From: SMWD01 sp964629475
GTDB lineage: Bacteria > Pseudomonadota > Gammaproteobacteria > Steroidobacterales > GCA-2729495
Length of the DNA: 64,000 nucleotides
Assembly: GCA_964629475.1 (NCBI GenBank)
Contig: CAZVQW010000008.1
Coordinates: 50,100-114,099, forward strand
Direction of reading: 5' to 3'
Shown here: positions 8,341-16,957 of the stretch, piece after piece
Layout of the letters: each line of letters starts with the position of its first letter
Numbering within the stretch: position 1 is the stretch's first letter
Position numbers and translations under genes: made by a program
Notes under the pieces: model-generated
What the model was told of the DNA's origin: nothing
The model's database searches: none
Seen by the model: only the letters and a program-made list of their open reading frames with translations

Positions 8341-9594
8341 CTAGATCTGCCCTTGAATAGCTATAAAAATACGCCGTATGTCGTACTCGAGTCCGCCGGA
8401 GTCCTGCGGGCTCGTATCACGCTGCAGAAAATTGATACCGAAACGAAAATGCAGGGTCCGATTCATCATGTAAGTTCCCTCGAGACCCGCACGAAAAATG
8501 TCATCCGAGCGGTCGACACCCTCGAAGTCCTCATTATTCGCCGAGATATTAAAACTCAGAATCAGATTCCGTAACAACTCGTGATCTACTTCCAAACCCA
8601 GACCCGTATCGGTGATACCGGCAGCACCGACAATTGTCGTACTTTTAATAAGGCGACTTGCGGACAACTGCAGTGTCGTCAGTCCAGAGATATTCCAGGT
8701 CAGATCTCCGCCAAAAATGGGGCCATCGACTTTGCGAAAGCGTTGATCATCATAGTCGCGGCGGATGTAGCCCACAAATACCTCACCAAAAGCCTGCCCG
8801 GTCAAATCAATACCCGTACCACCGACGATATCGTAACCATCAGAACTGCGCTGGAATCCGTCTCGATCGAAAGACTGATCGTAGTCGAGCTGGGTCAGCC
8901 GGATTTTTGCGAATGGCTGAAATCTTTGCGACTGGCCATACCCCACCCGGAGACTCAGGTCACTACGCGTCCGATCACGATCCTCGTTGTTCTCTGGCCC
9001 GTCCAGCGTCGCAGTATCGTCGTAGGCCATCGAGCGATGGCTGAATTCCGGACGCACATCGAAGCGACCGAAACGATTGCGATAACCGAGCACGAAAGCA
9101 TCAACCGTAAACTCGGTCGGCTTTATACCGCGACTGTCGTCGGGTGATGTCCTGTCCTCGTGCAAATCCTCATGGCGCGCCTTGGCAAGCAACTGCCCCC
9201 GTCCCAGATCCACACCCAGGTCACCCCAGATTCGCCAGTCTTCGTAGTCTTCAGTACCGATATCCGAGTAACGACCCACGACGAGATCCGTGCCGAGATC
9301 CAGTTCTGCACGGCTCCATTCAGCCTCAAGAACCAGTTTCGGCGTAATCACCGTGATCAGGTCATCGACCTCGAGCGCATTGTCGGCATAGATATTGTCA
9401 TCATGCAGCAGCTCAAAATCCACCGTTGGAAACAGACGAGTCGCCCCAACCGGAATACCTCGCGCATCCAGTTTCGGCCTCGACCGTTCAATGACGGTTT
9501 CGGATCGATTGGATTCCTGTGCCGTAACGATCGCTGAGTAAGCGCAGGCAAACAGAAGAAGCATCATTATGATAATTTTTTGCATATGACTCAT
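8341..9594 (-). CDS. Outer-membrane beta-barrel protein of EPS locus (BBP2-type)
   Basis: About 417 residues. A signal peptide (MSHMQKIIIMMLLLFACAYS region) is followed by alternating amphipathic strands rich in aromatic and acidic residues, for example TVDFELLHDDNIYADN, DLGTDLVVGRYSDI and LHFRFGINFLQRD, ending near the C-terminus as barrels do. The pattern matches putative beta-barrel porin 2 proteins often found beside GumB/GumC-like genes. It may be the outer-membrane exit or a polymer-binding anchor. The start is uncertain: ATGs at 9594 and 9585 both fit the signal peptide, while one at 9627 adds residues without a clear ribosome-binding site. It lies 23 bases before the export protein gene in the same run. 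Confidence 0.75.
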   Translation of the reverse strand: MSHMQKIIIMMLLLFACAYSAIVTAQESNRSETVIERSRPKLDARGIPVGATRLFPTVDFELLHDDNIYADNALEVDDLITVITPKLVLEAEWSRAELDLGTDLVVGRYSDIGTEDYEDWRIWGDLGVDLGRGQLLAKARHEDLHEDRTSPDDSRGIKPTEFTVDAFVLGYRNRFGRFDVRPEFSHRSMAYDDTATLDGPENNEDRDRTRSDLSLRVGYGQSQRFQPFAKIRLTQLDYDQSFDRDGFQRSSDGYDIVGGTGIDLTGQAFGEVFVGYIRRDYDDQRFRKVDGPIFGGDLTWNISGLTTLQLSASRLIKSTTIVGAAGITDTGLGLEVDHELLRNLILSFNISANNEDFEGVDRSDDIFRAGLEGTYMMNRTLHFRFGINFLQRDTSPQDSGGLEYDIRRIFIAIQGQI

Positions 9595-9793
9595 ACCAAC
9601 GCGTAAAGCAGTAAGGCCGTCAGGCATGTTGATTGGAAAATTTGTTCCCGGCCTTTCTCATAGTTAGAAATACCGAGACACCGGGTTCGTTTTGATCTGG
9701 ATGTCGTGCGCTTGTGTTGTGTTTTTCGAACGTCGACAGACTCACACAATACCCTGAATATGTGATTGTTAATCTTGCTATGGACATAATTCA

Positions 9794-11041
9794 TCATAGA
9801 TTACCGACTTTGCTGCGTTCATGCGCAACTATGAGGCCCCAGGTCATAGCAAACAACAACCAGACATGTCGCCAGTGCGTACTATCGATAAAGAAGCTCT
9901 GCAGTAACAACCCGGATACGCTGGCAAAGATGACAAAAAAATCCCGGCGCAGGGACGACTGCCAGCGAAACAAAACAAGAGAACGATAGAATCCTAAAAA
10001 CAGGAAAGCGAGGAAGCCGAAGCCGGCTATCCAGCCACCCTCGACGAAAACGTGCAGGTAGAGGTTATGGGGCTCGAGACCGAGCTCTTCATCGCTCCTG
10101 CCGGGTCCGACACCCAGCGGGGTCATACCGATCTCATTAATTGCCTGCTTTTGCGTGAAAAATCGTCCACCTCTGTCAACATCATATTTTTGCGTAAACA
10201 CTGCTCTCTGAAAAAAGCGATCAGCGACGCTGGTAGTTGTGACGGCCGCGCCAAGCAGGGAAACAGCCGCAAGAACGAGCAATGTATTTACCAGCAACCA
10301 GTTCAGGCGCTTCCTGAATGACTGCATGCTGACCACACTGAAGACCGAGAACAGGCTAAAGGCCACGAAAAAATTGAGCCATGCACCGCGAGAAAAACTG
10401 ATCAAGATGCCGAATGCCAGAAAAATAAACACCAGCGCATGAACGACTCTTCGCACCACAGTACCCGTGGAATACAGCTCCTTCAGTGCATAGATAGCGA
10501 CCGGCACGAGGAACGGCGCATAAACATTCGCATCCTTGAACGGCCCCTTGGCTCTCAGGCCACCCTGCCACAATCCGCTATTGATAAGCCCAAAATACTC
10601 CAGCGCTCCCCAGATGACGGCTAATACCGCGGCTATGACATAGCCGAACCAGACCGTACGCAGAACTTGTGCAGGGCTCGTTGCCACCAGGCTCGCAAAC
10701 AGAACCCAGGCAAGTACCATATACAACCGGGCAGACAGTGATCGAATCGTCGTCAATGGATCTGCTGAACCGGCTGCCGCGACGATATTACCGATCACAA
10801 ATACTCCGAGACACAGGATCGCCGCATGCATCTCGCGCGGAAACCTCAGGCCACGAACCAGCAGCAAGCACAGCAAGCTCAGTACCAGCAGATCGTAAGG
10901 CGCGGGCTCGATGAATACGATCGAACTGGTGGCCAGCGTTACGCCAAGAAATATGATCACCACATCAGACCACCGAAACCCGGTACTCAGATTTTCTGTC
11001 AAGGCAGTCATTACCGTCTGATGTTTCCCCGCTGCGATCAT
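9794..11041 (-). CDS. O-antigen ligase/polymerase-like membrane protein (Wzy/WaaL family)
   Basis: About 415 residues with roughly ten membrane helices. The Wzy_C core is visible: a periplasmic loop with DRGGRFFTQKQAINEIG followed by PLGVGPGRSDEELGLEPHNLYL, the LGVG and PHNxYL signatures of the family. It would polymerise undecaprenyl-linked repeat units or ligate polymer to an acceptor in the periplasm; the EPS setting favours polymerase. The start is unsettled. I give the ATG at 11041; a TTG at 11068 and an ATG at 11011 are alternatives. It is divergent from the flippase gene, leaving about 200 bases for shared control. Confidence 0.83.
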   Translation of the reverse strand: MIAAGKHQTVMTALTENLSTGFRWSDVVIIFLGVTLATSSIVFIEPAPYDLLVLSLLCLLLVRGLRFPREMHAAILCLGVFVIGNIVAAAGSADPLTTIRSLSARLYMVLAWVLFASLVATSPAQVLRTVWFGYVIAAVLAVIWGALEYFGLINSGLWQGGLRAKGPFKDANVYAPFLVPVAIYALKELYSTGTVVRRVVHALVFIFLAFGILISFSRGAWLNFFVAFSLFSVFSVVSMQSFRKRLNWLLVNTLLVLAAVSLLGAAVTTTSVADRFFQRAVFTQKYDVDRGGRFFTQKQAINEIGMTPLGVGPGRSDEELGLEPHNLYLHVFVEGGWIAGFGFLAFLFLGFYRSLVLFRWQSSLRRDFFVIFASVSGLLLQSFFIDSTHWRHVWLLFAMTWGLIVAHERSKVGNL

Positions 11042-11249
11042 TCGGACTGATCGGCTATTATGCGTCAACGCACTTATTATTAATTTGAGCTATTGCGTAA
11101 ACTTAGCTTGCCGGGCGCCGCACAACCACATACTGTTTCGCAATTGACGCCGGAACTTCGTGTTATGTGCAATTCCCGGGTCAACTTCAACAAATCGGCA
11201 TAGGATTCCGGCTCGTGTTGAACACAGGACGACCAGGTACCCGCACAGA

Positions 11250-12560
11250 ATGAATGACATACCCCCGTCCGGTGCGTCCCGCCGGGAGATTACCCGGCTG
11301 ATCAGCGGCTCGGCTTTTGTATTCTCTTATCGGCTTTTCGGGGCAGCGGCGACCTTCCTGACCCAGGTGCTGCTGGCGCGCTGGATGGGCGCGGCTGAAC
11401 TGGGCGTCTACGTACTGGCATTTTCATGGTGCATCCTGCTTGCCACCCTGAGCACCGGTGGTTTTCGTGTCGCCTCGATGCGCTTTATCGGCGAAGGACT
11501 GGCCAAGGAGAAACCAGGCTACATTTCCGGCTACGTCAGGCGAAGCCTGCAAATCGTCATCGTCCTGAGTCTGGCCGTTGCCATTCTCGGTAGCCTGGGC
11601 CTGCTGGTTTTCGATGCAGTCTTCGACTTCGAATCATCAACAACATTAATCATCGCGCTGCTGGCAGTACCCTTTTTTGCTCTACTCAACGTGTATGCCG
11701 GGTTTGCCAACGCATTGTCCCGTTTTTCGCTCAGTTTCATGCCGATAAACGTATTTCGACCAGCACTGTTTCTGGCGGCAATCTGCGCTGTATGGGTTGC
11801 CGGAAAATCGCTCGACGCGAACGTTGCCATGCTGCTGAACTGCCTGGCCCTCGGGCTTGTCGCCGTGGTTACCGTCATACTCGGCAAGCGCGCCCTGCAT
11901 CCTCATATCAACGGCAGCAAACCCCAGTATGCGACACGACTCTGGATAAGAACTGCATTGCCGCTGCTCTTCGTCGCGCTGTTCACCGGCTATTTTCCCG
12001 AACTCATGGTAATCCTCGCGGGGTCCTACCTGCCCAGCGAAGATCTTGCGGTATTCCACGTGTGTTTTCGGGTCGCCATGCTGATTTCATTCGGCTTGTA
12101 TGCGATCGATGCATTCACCGGCCCCGAGATTACGCAGCTTCTGACCAACGGCGATCGAAAAAAACTGCAACAAATCGTCAATCGGATCACCAGGCTGAAA
12201 TTCTGGTCGGCGCTGGCGGCGCTCGTTGTGCTGGGCCTGGCCGGGAGTAAGATACTCGGTTTATTCGGCGAAGAATTTACACCGGGTTATTCGGTACTGA
12301 TGATCCTGGCGTCCGCACAACTCGTTCAGGCCGCCGCCGGGCCGGTGACCCGTCTCGTCAGTCTGAGTGGTCATCAGAACCGTACCGTCATGGTCTTTAT
12401 TGTTGCCATCATCGTTGCACTCGTCCTGGTCACGATTCTCGTACCGCTTTTCGGCGCACATGGGGCAGCCCTGGCGGCTTTGCTGGATACGATATTGTGG
12501 GTTTCGTGGATGCGCTTCCTGGTCGTCCGTCACCTGGATATCCGACCCAGCATTTTCTAA
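11250..12560 (+). CDS. Wzx-like oligosaccharide flippase
   Basis: About 436 residues with 12-14 predicted membrane helices and the start typical of polysaccharide flippases: ITRLISGSAFVFSYRLFGAAATFLTQVLLARWMG, then GVYVLAFSW. It belongs to the MATE/PST (MOP) superfamily and would flip lipid-linked repeat units across the inner membrane. I chose the ATG at 11250; an in-frame ATG at 11160 would add a basic, non-membrane leader that looks like read-through of the intergenic region. It converges with the glycosidase-like gene, with only 7 bases between the two stops. With the Wzy- and Wzc-like genes it completes a Wzx/Wzy-dependent set. Confidence 0.88.
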   Translation: MNDIPPSGASRREITRLISGSAFVFSYRLFGAAATFLTQVLLARWMGAAELGVYVLAFSWCILLATLSTGGFRVASMRFIGEGLAKEKPGYISGYVRRSLQIVIVLSLAVAILGSLGLLVFDAVFDFESSTTLIIALLAVPFFALLNVYAGFANALSRFSLSFMPINVFRPALFLAAICAVWVAGKSLDANVAMLLNCLALGLVAVVTVILGKRALHPHINGSKPQYATRLWIRTALPLLFVALFTGYFPELMVILAGSYLPSEDLAVFHVCFRVAMLISFGLYAIDAFTGPEITQLLTNGDRKKLQQIVNRITRLKFWSALAALVVLGLAGSKILGLFGEEFTPGYSVLMILASAQLVQAAAGPVTRLVSLSGHQNRTVMVFIVAIIVALVLVTILVPLFGAHGAALAALLDTILWVSWMRFLVVRHLDIRPSIF

Positions 12561-12567
12561 CCACCCA

Positions 12568-13812
12568 TCAGTCGCAACGCTTCTCATAGATTGCCGCCTG
12601 CGACGCGGCCAGACTGGCAAAACGTACCGGCGTACCGGACAGCGTCAATAAATCATCCGGCAGAGAAACCGAAATCCGATCGGCCTCTGGCTGATTCAGT
12701 AATACGACACCGCAACGAAAATCTCTGCGCAACAACCCGCGCCATTTGAAACGCCGACCCACCGCCGGACCCAGATCCAGTTGATAGCCGGACCAAAAGC
12801 TGTCCGGTGCCGTCCACTGCAAACGGCTGCTGCTCATCATGTCGCGACCCGCGCTGATCAGGAACCAGGCCGCCAGGCCATATTCCCGCTCCGTGACGGT
12901 CTTGCCGTAATCCATCATGATGACCGCGCGTCCGCGTTGCTGGACGAAATCGATAAAGCGCAGAAATGACTCAAACCCGTAACGCCCTTGCCCACCCTGC
13001 AAGCCTTTGTCCGTCGCTCCGCGTTCCAAATTGATGTAGTCAGCGGCATCAATCTGGCGACTGATGAACGGATCGATCGGCGCCCCTGCATACCAGATCG
13101 AATTATGAGCGATCTCGATATCCGGCAGTGCGTGACGTATCTCTTCCAGGAACTCACTGAAGTATCGCCGCCAGTCTTCGAGCGTCATCGTTTTTCCCGT
13201 GCGTGGATCGATCGGCTTGACGTGTTTTGCGTTACCGTTGCCGACTCGCCAGGCGAGATTGACATCATCGATCCAAAGTCCCTTATAACCCTTGTCGATA
13301 AGCGCCCTGGCTCGCGCAATCCAGTGTGCCCGGAACGCGGGATTACCGAAATCACCTGCATATTGCGGACAACTTCCGTCCGCGCAGCCCCACGGGATAT
13401 ACAGCATCCGGCCGGCGGCATCGCGCAACACCCAGTCGGGGTGTTCGCGAAATTCGGGCCACTGCGGTTTGATCGCATACGCATCCTTGTATGCCCAGGC
13501 ATTTGGAAACCAGGCCAGACGCGAATCGAAATAAGGACTGTAAGTCTGCATGCGCAGGTAGTGCTTGCGCATCCACTCTTCATGCTTCACATCCGGATTT
13601 TTCGAGTAGCGATCGAAATCCGAATCAGCCACGTTATAGAAACGAACCTGGCCGGCCGGCACGCTTTCGATCACCGAGACCTTTTCTGCAGACAGTGCCG
13701 CCGATCCGGGGAGCGAGGCCATGCAGACGATCAGAAAGCCGGGCAACCGGGATGATGCCCACCGCAGAAGCGACGGACAGCCAGTCCTGAAACCTTTATA
13801 CAGCCAAGTCAT
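12568..13812 (-). CDS. Putative glycoside hydrolase-like secreted protein (GHL15 type)
   Basis: About 414 residues. A long N-terminal basic stretch and hydrophobic segment (LPGFLIVCMASLPGSAALSA) suggests a signal peptide. The body looks like a TIM-barrel glycosidase: WIARARALIDKGYKGLWIDDVNLAW places an Asp pair at a strand end, followed by IEIAHNSIWYAG and RAVIMMDYGKT. This fits the family named hypothetical glycosyl hydrolase 15, for which I know no firm reaction. Being beside the EPS genes it may trim or degrade the polymer in the periplasm or outside. An upstream in-frame ATG at 13854 is possible. It has no close operon partner, being convergent with the flippase gene and divergent from the small copper-locus gene. 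Confidence 0.7.
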   Translation of the reverse strand: MTWLYKGFRTGCPSLLRWASSRLPGFLIVCMASLPGSAALSAEKVSVIESVPAGQVRFYNVADSDFDRYSKNPDVKHEEWMRKHYLRMQTYSPYFDSRLAWFPNAWAYKDAYAIKPQWPEFREHPDWVLRDAAGRMLYIPWGCADGSCPQYAGDFGNPAFRAHWIARARALIDKGYKGLWIDDVNLAWRVGNGNAKHVKPIDPRTGKTMTLEDWRRYFSEFLEEIRHALPDIEIAHNSIWYAGAPIDPFISRQIDAADYINLERGATDKGLQGGQGRYGFESFLRFIDFVQQRGRAVIMMDYGKTVTEREYGLAAWFLISAGRDMMSSSRLQWTAPDSFWSGYQLDLGPAVGRRFKWRGLLRRDFRCGVVLLNQPEADRISVSLPDDLLTLSGTPVRFASLAASQAAIYEKRCD

Positions 13813-13912
13813 GGCGCCATTTTGCACCAATACCGGCGGGCGTGCCGACACCATGCAGGATCTCCTACCAGCCTCACATTCCTGACCCGCAAGTCTGTGC
13901 TAGACTCGCCGG

Positions 13913-14266
13913 ATGGTTCGATTTCGGAAGCATAATCGCGTCAATCGGATGGTCTTGCTGGCTATGGTACTTTTGGTCAGCAACATCGCAACGATGTCCT
14001 GCGCCATGGCCTACTCGCTGTGCAGCGATTGCCCGGAACACGCGCCTGTGCTGTGCATCGATGCATGCGCGACAGCCGAAACCGCTATCAGTGACCAGTC
14101 GACCGACACCAGATCGGATACCTTCCGACCGGTATTGATCTCAAACAACGCATCACCCTTCGATGGGCATTTTGTGCCGGGCCGGTTTCCGGTTGTCGAC
14201 AGCCAGCCACCCGATCCACATACGTCACCACCCCTGCATCTGCAACTCTGCGTCTTTCTGAAATAG
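13913..14266 (+). CDS. Small secreted Cys-rich protein preceding copper efflux operon
   Basis: 117 residues. The N-terminus is basic and then hydrophobic (MVLLAMVLLVSNIATMSCAMA), like a signal peptide. A cysteine-rich stretch CSDCPEHAPVLCIDAC follows, and the C-terminus ends in PPLHLQLCVFLK. I recall short proteins with comparable hydrophobic Pro-Pro tails upstream of heavy-metal RND genes, but this is memory, not a search. The cysteines could bind Cu(I) or Ag(I) in the periplasm. A TAGACT-like -10 box lies close to the start codon, so the mRNA may have almost no leader. It is followed by about 150 bases with two hairpins and then the CusC-like gene. Confidence 0.6.
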   Translation: MVRFRKHNRVNRMVLLAMVLLVSNIATMSCAMAYSLCSDCPEHAPVLCIDACATAETAISDQSTDTRSDTFRPVLISNNASPFDGHFVPGRFPVVDSQPPDPHTSPPLHLQLCVFLK

Positions 14267-14312
14267 CGCCGATTCTGTAACCGGTCGATTCCGATCGGTC
14301 GTCATCCACTCC

Positions 14313-14387
14313 AACTCCTGTCGAATTCCCACCGGGAATCGACAGAACCCGAATCGGGAGTTGTGCAGACGTGTGTGATTACACACG
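14313..14387 (+). promoter_or_regulatory. Two hairpins in the leader of the CusCBA-like operon
   Basis: The first dyad pairs 14319-14330 with 14334-14344 (TGTCGAATTCCC against GGGAATCGACA, one bulged A), with an outer AACTCC/GGAGTT pair at 14313-14318 and 14357-14362. The second pairs CGTGTGT (14370-14376) with ACACACG (14381-14387). They sit between the small Cys-rich gene and the CusC-like start. There is no T-run, so a simple intrinsic terminator is unlikely; mRNA processing or a protein operator is possible. No CueR-type operator was recognised. Confidence 0.35.
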
Positions 14388-14418
14388 ACTCGGCGACTGC
14401 TGAAACCAGGCAGAAAAG

Positions 14419-15699
14419 ATGCTGCAGAAAAAATTGATACCCGCCATGGCATGTCTGGCGCTGGCCGCCGGCCATGCGTTCGCGACCGAGTCGCTGACAT
14501 TGCAGAGTGCCATCGAACGTTCGCTCGCCAACAACCAGGCACTGGCCGTGTTACGTGCCCAGGCCGAATCGCTCGGCGCGGTGCCGTCGCAAGCCGGTGC
14601 ATTGCCGGATCCGACCCTTGGACTGAACGCCCTGAATCTGCCGACCGATACCTTCGATATGGATCAGGAACCGATGACGCAGATGCAAATCTCGCTGAGT
14701 CAATCCTTCCCGTTCCCGGGTAAACGCGGTCTCAAACGAGAAGCTGCAGAGTTTGAGGCATCCGCTGCAACCAAGAAGATTCTCGACAAACAACTGGACA
14801 TTACCGCCGATGTTCGGAGCACCTGGTGGCGGTTAATTTATCTCGATCGTGCCATCGAGATCATCCATCAGAATCAGGAGTTGATGCGTGATTTCGTGCA
14901 GATTGCGCAGACAAAATACAAGGTCGGCAAAGGACTCCAGCAGGATGTACTCCTCGCCCAGCTGGAGTTGTCGCGACTCCTCAATCGCCTGCTCCCGCTC
15001 CAGGGCATGAGAGATATCTCGCAAACCGACCTGAATGCGCTGATGGATAGCGCTCCCAACCAGCCCATTCGACTACCGGCAACAGCGGCCAATACCAACC
15101 TTCCCGAACTGCCGCCCGAAGCGGACCTGCTACAGCACGCCGTGGACGTTCGCCCCCTTCTGGAAGTAGAGCGACAGCAGATGGAGGCGGCCCGCACACG
15201 GCTGGACCTGGCGAAAAAGCAGTATTACCCGGATATCAAGCTGGGTGCCGCCTACGGATTTCGGGATGCAACGGATCCGACGGGCCAAACGTTGCCCGAC
15301 CTTGCATCGTTCAGGCTCAGTATTAATTTGCCGATTTTCTCCGGCTCAAAGCAGAGCAAGGCGGTCGATCAACGCAGCAGTGACTATTTTCAGCGCAAGC
15401 ACGCCTTTAACGATTCTCTGCGAACCGTGCAGGCCAATATTGCCAGGAACCATACGCAGTACCAGGCATCGCGCGAACAAGTATCCCTGTACGGCACCGC
15501 GATCATTCCCCAGGCGCAACAAACCGTTGCCGCCATGTTGTCCGGCTATCAAGTCAACGAAGTCGATTTTCTCAACGTCCTGAATGCGCAGATCATGCTG
15601 TACAACGCACAGATCAGCTATTGGAAAGCACTGAGCGATGCCAAGCAATCGTTGGCCAACCTCGCCGCATCGGTCGGCTCGGAGGACCTCTATGAATAA
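14419..15699 (+). CDS. TolC-family outer-membrane factor of metal efflux (CusC/CzcC-like)
   Basis: 426 residues. A signal peptide (MLQKKLIPAMACLALAAGHAFA) is followed by two outer-membrane-efflux repeats of long amphipathic helices, including SLANNQALAVLRAQAESLGA, SLSQSFPFPGKRGLKREAAEFEA and, near the end, VDFLNVLNAQIMLYNAQISYWKAL. It would be the trimeric outer-membrane duct of the RND pump. Its stop codon overlaps the start of the adaptor gene by eight bases (15692-15699), which implies coupled translation. No lipobox cysteine is seen after the signal peptide, unlike E. coli CusC. The metal is inferred from the pump gene two places downstream. Confidence 0.9.
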   Translation: MLQKKLIPAMACLALAAGHAFATESLTLQSAIERSLANNQALAVLRAQAESLGAVPSQAGALPDPTLGLNALNLPTDTFDMDQEPMTQMQISLSQSFPFPGKRGLKREAAEFEASAATKKILDKQLDITADVRSTWWRLIYLDRAIEIIHQNQELMRDFVQIAQTKYKVGKGLQQDVLLAQLELSRLLNRLLPLQGMRDISQTDLNALMDSAPNQPIRLPATAANTNLPELPPEADLLQHAVDVRPLLEVERQQMEAARTRLDLAKKQYYPDIKLGAAYGFRDATDPTGQTLPDLASFRLSINLPIFSGSKQSKAVDQRSSDYFQRKHAFNDSLRTVQANIARNHTQYQASREQVSLYGTAIIPQAQQTVAAMLSGYQVNEVDFLNVLNAQIMLYNAQISYWKALSDAKQSLANLAASVGSEDLYE

Positions 15700-16957
15700 C
15701 AAAGTCATGATCTTTTTTCTGCTTGCAGTTTTTGGCGCGGCGGCCGGTGGTTACTGGCTCGGCATGCGTGGCGTGACAAATGGTCCGGTAACGACCGATT
15801 CCGGCCCGGACAAGCCGCAACCCCTTTACTATCGAAATCCGATGAATCCCGAAATCACGTCCGATGTATTCATGCAGGACCAGATGGGCATGGATTACAT
15901 CCCGGTGTTTGCCGACGACGCACAGAGCACCGGCCCCGCCGGTACCGTGCAGATCGATCCGGTTACGGTGCAGACGATCGGCGTGCGGACCGCGAAAGCG
16001 GAACACCGTTCGATGGCACAAACGATTCAGGCGGTCGGCCGCGTCGACTTCGATGAACAGCGTCTCGTGCAACTGCATCCGAAAACCGAAGGCTGGATCG
16101 AGGAGATGTTTATCGAGACGACCGGTGAACCCGTACGCGCCGATACGATCCTGCTGAGCCTGTATTCGCCGCAACTCGTATCGACGCAACAGGAGTACGT
16201 ACTGGCGCTGAAAAATCTCGAAACCCTGCGCTCAAGTCCATTTGACGATGTACGCACAGGCGCCGAGGAACTCGTGCAAACCACTGAAGATCGGCTGCGA
16301 CTGTTCGACGTACCGAACCATCAGATCGATGATCTCAAGAGGACACTGACGGTCCGCAAGGACCTGCACATCCACTCACCAGCCGACGGTATCGTCATCA
16401 GGATTGGCGCCCGCGAAGGTCAGTATGTGACGCCGCAGACCGAACTGTATTCGATTGCGGACCTGTCCAGAGTCTGGGTCCAGGTCGATATCTATGAAGA
16501 TGAACTGCCGTGGATCAACATCGGCGACCAGGCCCATATGACCGTCGCTGCCGTACCAGGACGCACTTTCGTCGGCACGCTGGCATACATTTATCCCTAT
16601 GCGGAAAGCCGGACCAGAACCGTCAAGGTGCGCATGGAGTTCGACAATCCCGACCTGTTGCTCAAGCCGGACATGTTTGCCGACATTACGATCGAGGCGG
16701 ACGCCATTCCGGATGTCGTCGCCGTACCTTCTGAGGCCATCGTTCGCTCCGGAACCCGGGAACAAGTGTTTGTCCAGCGTGCCCCGGGCAAGTTCGAACC
16801 ACGCGAAGTCTCACTCGGTGTCAGCAGCGACGGATGGACACGGATCACGGACGGCATTAAAGCGGGAGACGAGGTCGTCGTGTCTGCACAGTTTCTGATC
16901 GACTCGGAGTCCAAGCTCCGTGAGGCAGCAGCCAAGATGCAGGAGACCGATCAATGA
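15692..16957 (+). CDS. RND periplasmic adaptor, CusB-like
   Basis: About 421 residues. An N-terminal membrane anchor or signal (about 3-24) precedes YYRNPMNPEITSDVF and QMGMDYIPVFADD, which match the heavy-metal-binding domain found in CusB proteins; the usual Cys/His pairs are replaced by Met-rich positions, consistent with soft metal. Then come the barrel-sandwich hybrid (RVDFDEQRLVQLHPKTEGWI), the alpha-helical hairpin, the second barrel half (IHSPADGIVI) and the beta-barrel/membrane-proximal domains (VWVQVDIYEDELPWINIG). It links pump and duct. Translation begins inside the end of the CusC-like gene, and the stop overlaps the pump start as ATGA. Confidence 0.9.
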   Translation: MNNKVMIFFLLAVFGAAAGGYWLGMRGVTNGPVTTDSGPDKPQPLYYRNPMNPEITSDVFMQDQMGMDYIPVFADDAQSTGPAGTVQIDPVTVQTIGVRTAKAEHRSMAQTIQAVGRVDFDEQRLVQLHPKTEGWIEEMFIETTGEPVRADTILLSLYSPQLVSTQQEYVLALKNLETLRSSPFDDVRTGAEELVQTTEDRLRLFDVPNHQIDDLKRTLTVRKDLHIHSPADGIVIRIGAREGQYVTPQTELYSIADLSRVWVQVDIYEDELPWINIGDQAHMTVAAVPGRTFVGTLAYIYPYAESRTRTVKVRMEFDNPDLLLKPDMFADITIEADAIPDVVAVPSEAIVRSGTREQVFVQRAPGKFEPREVSLGVSSDGWTRITDGIKAGDEVVVSAQFLIDSESKLREAAAKMQETDQ

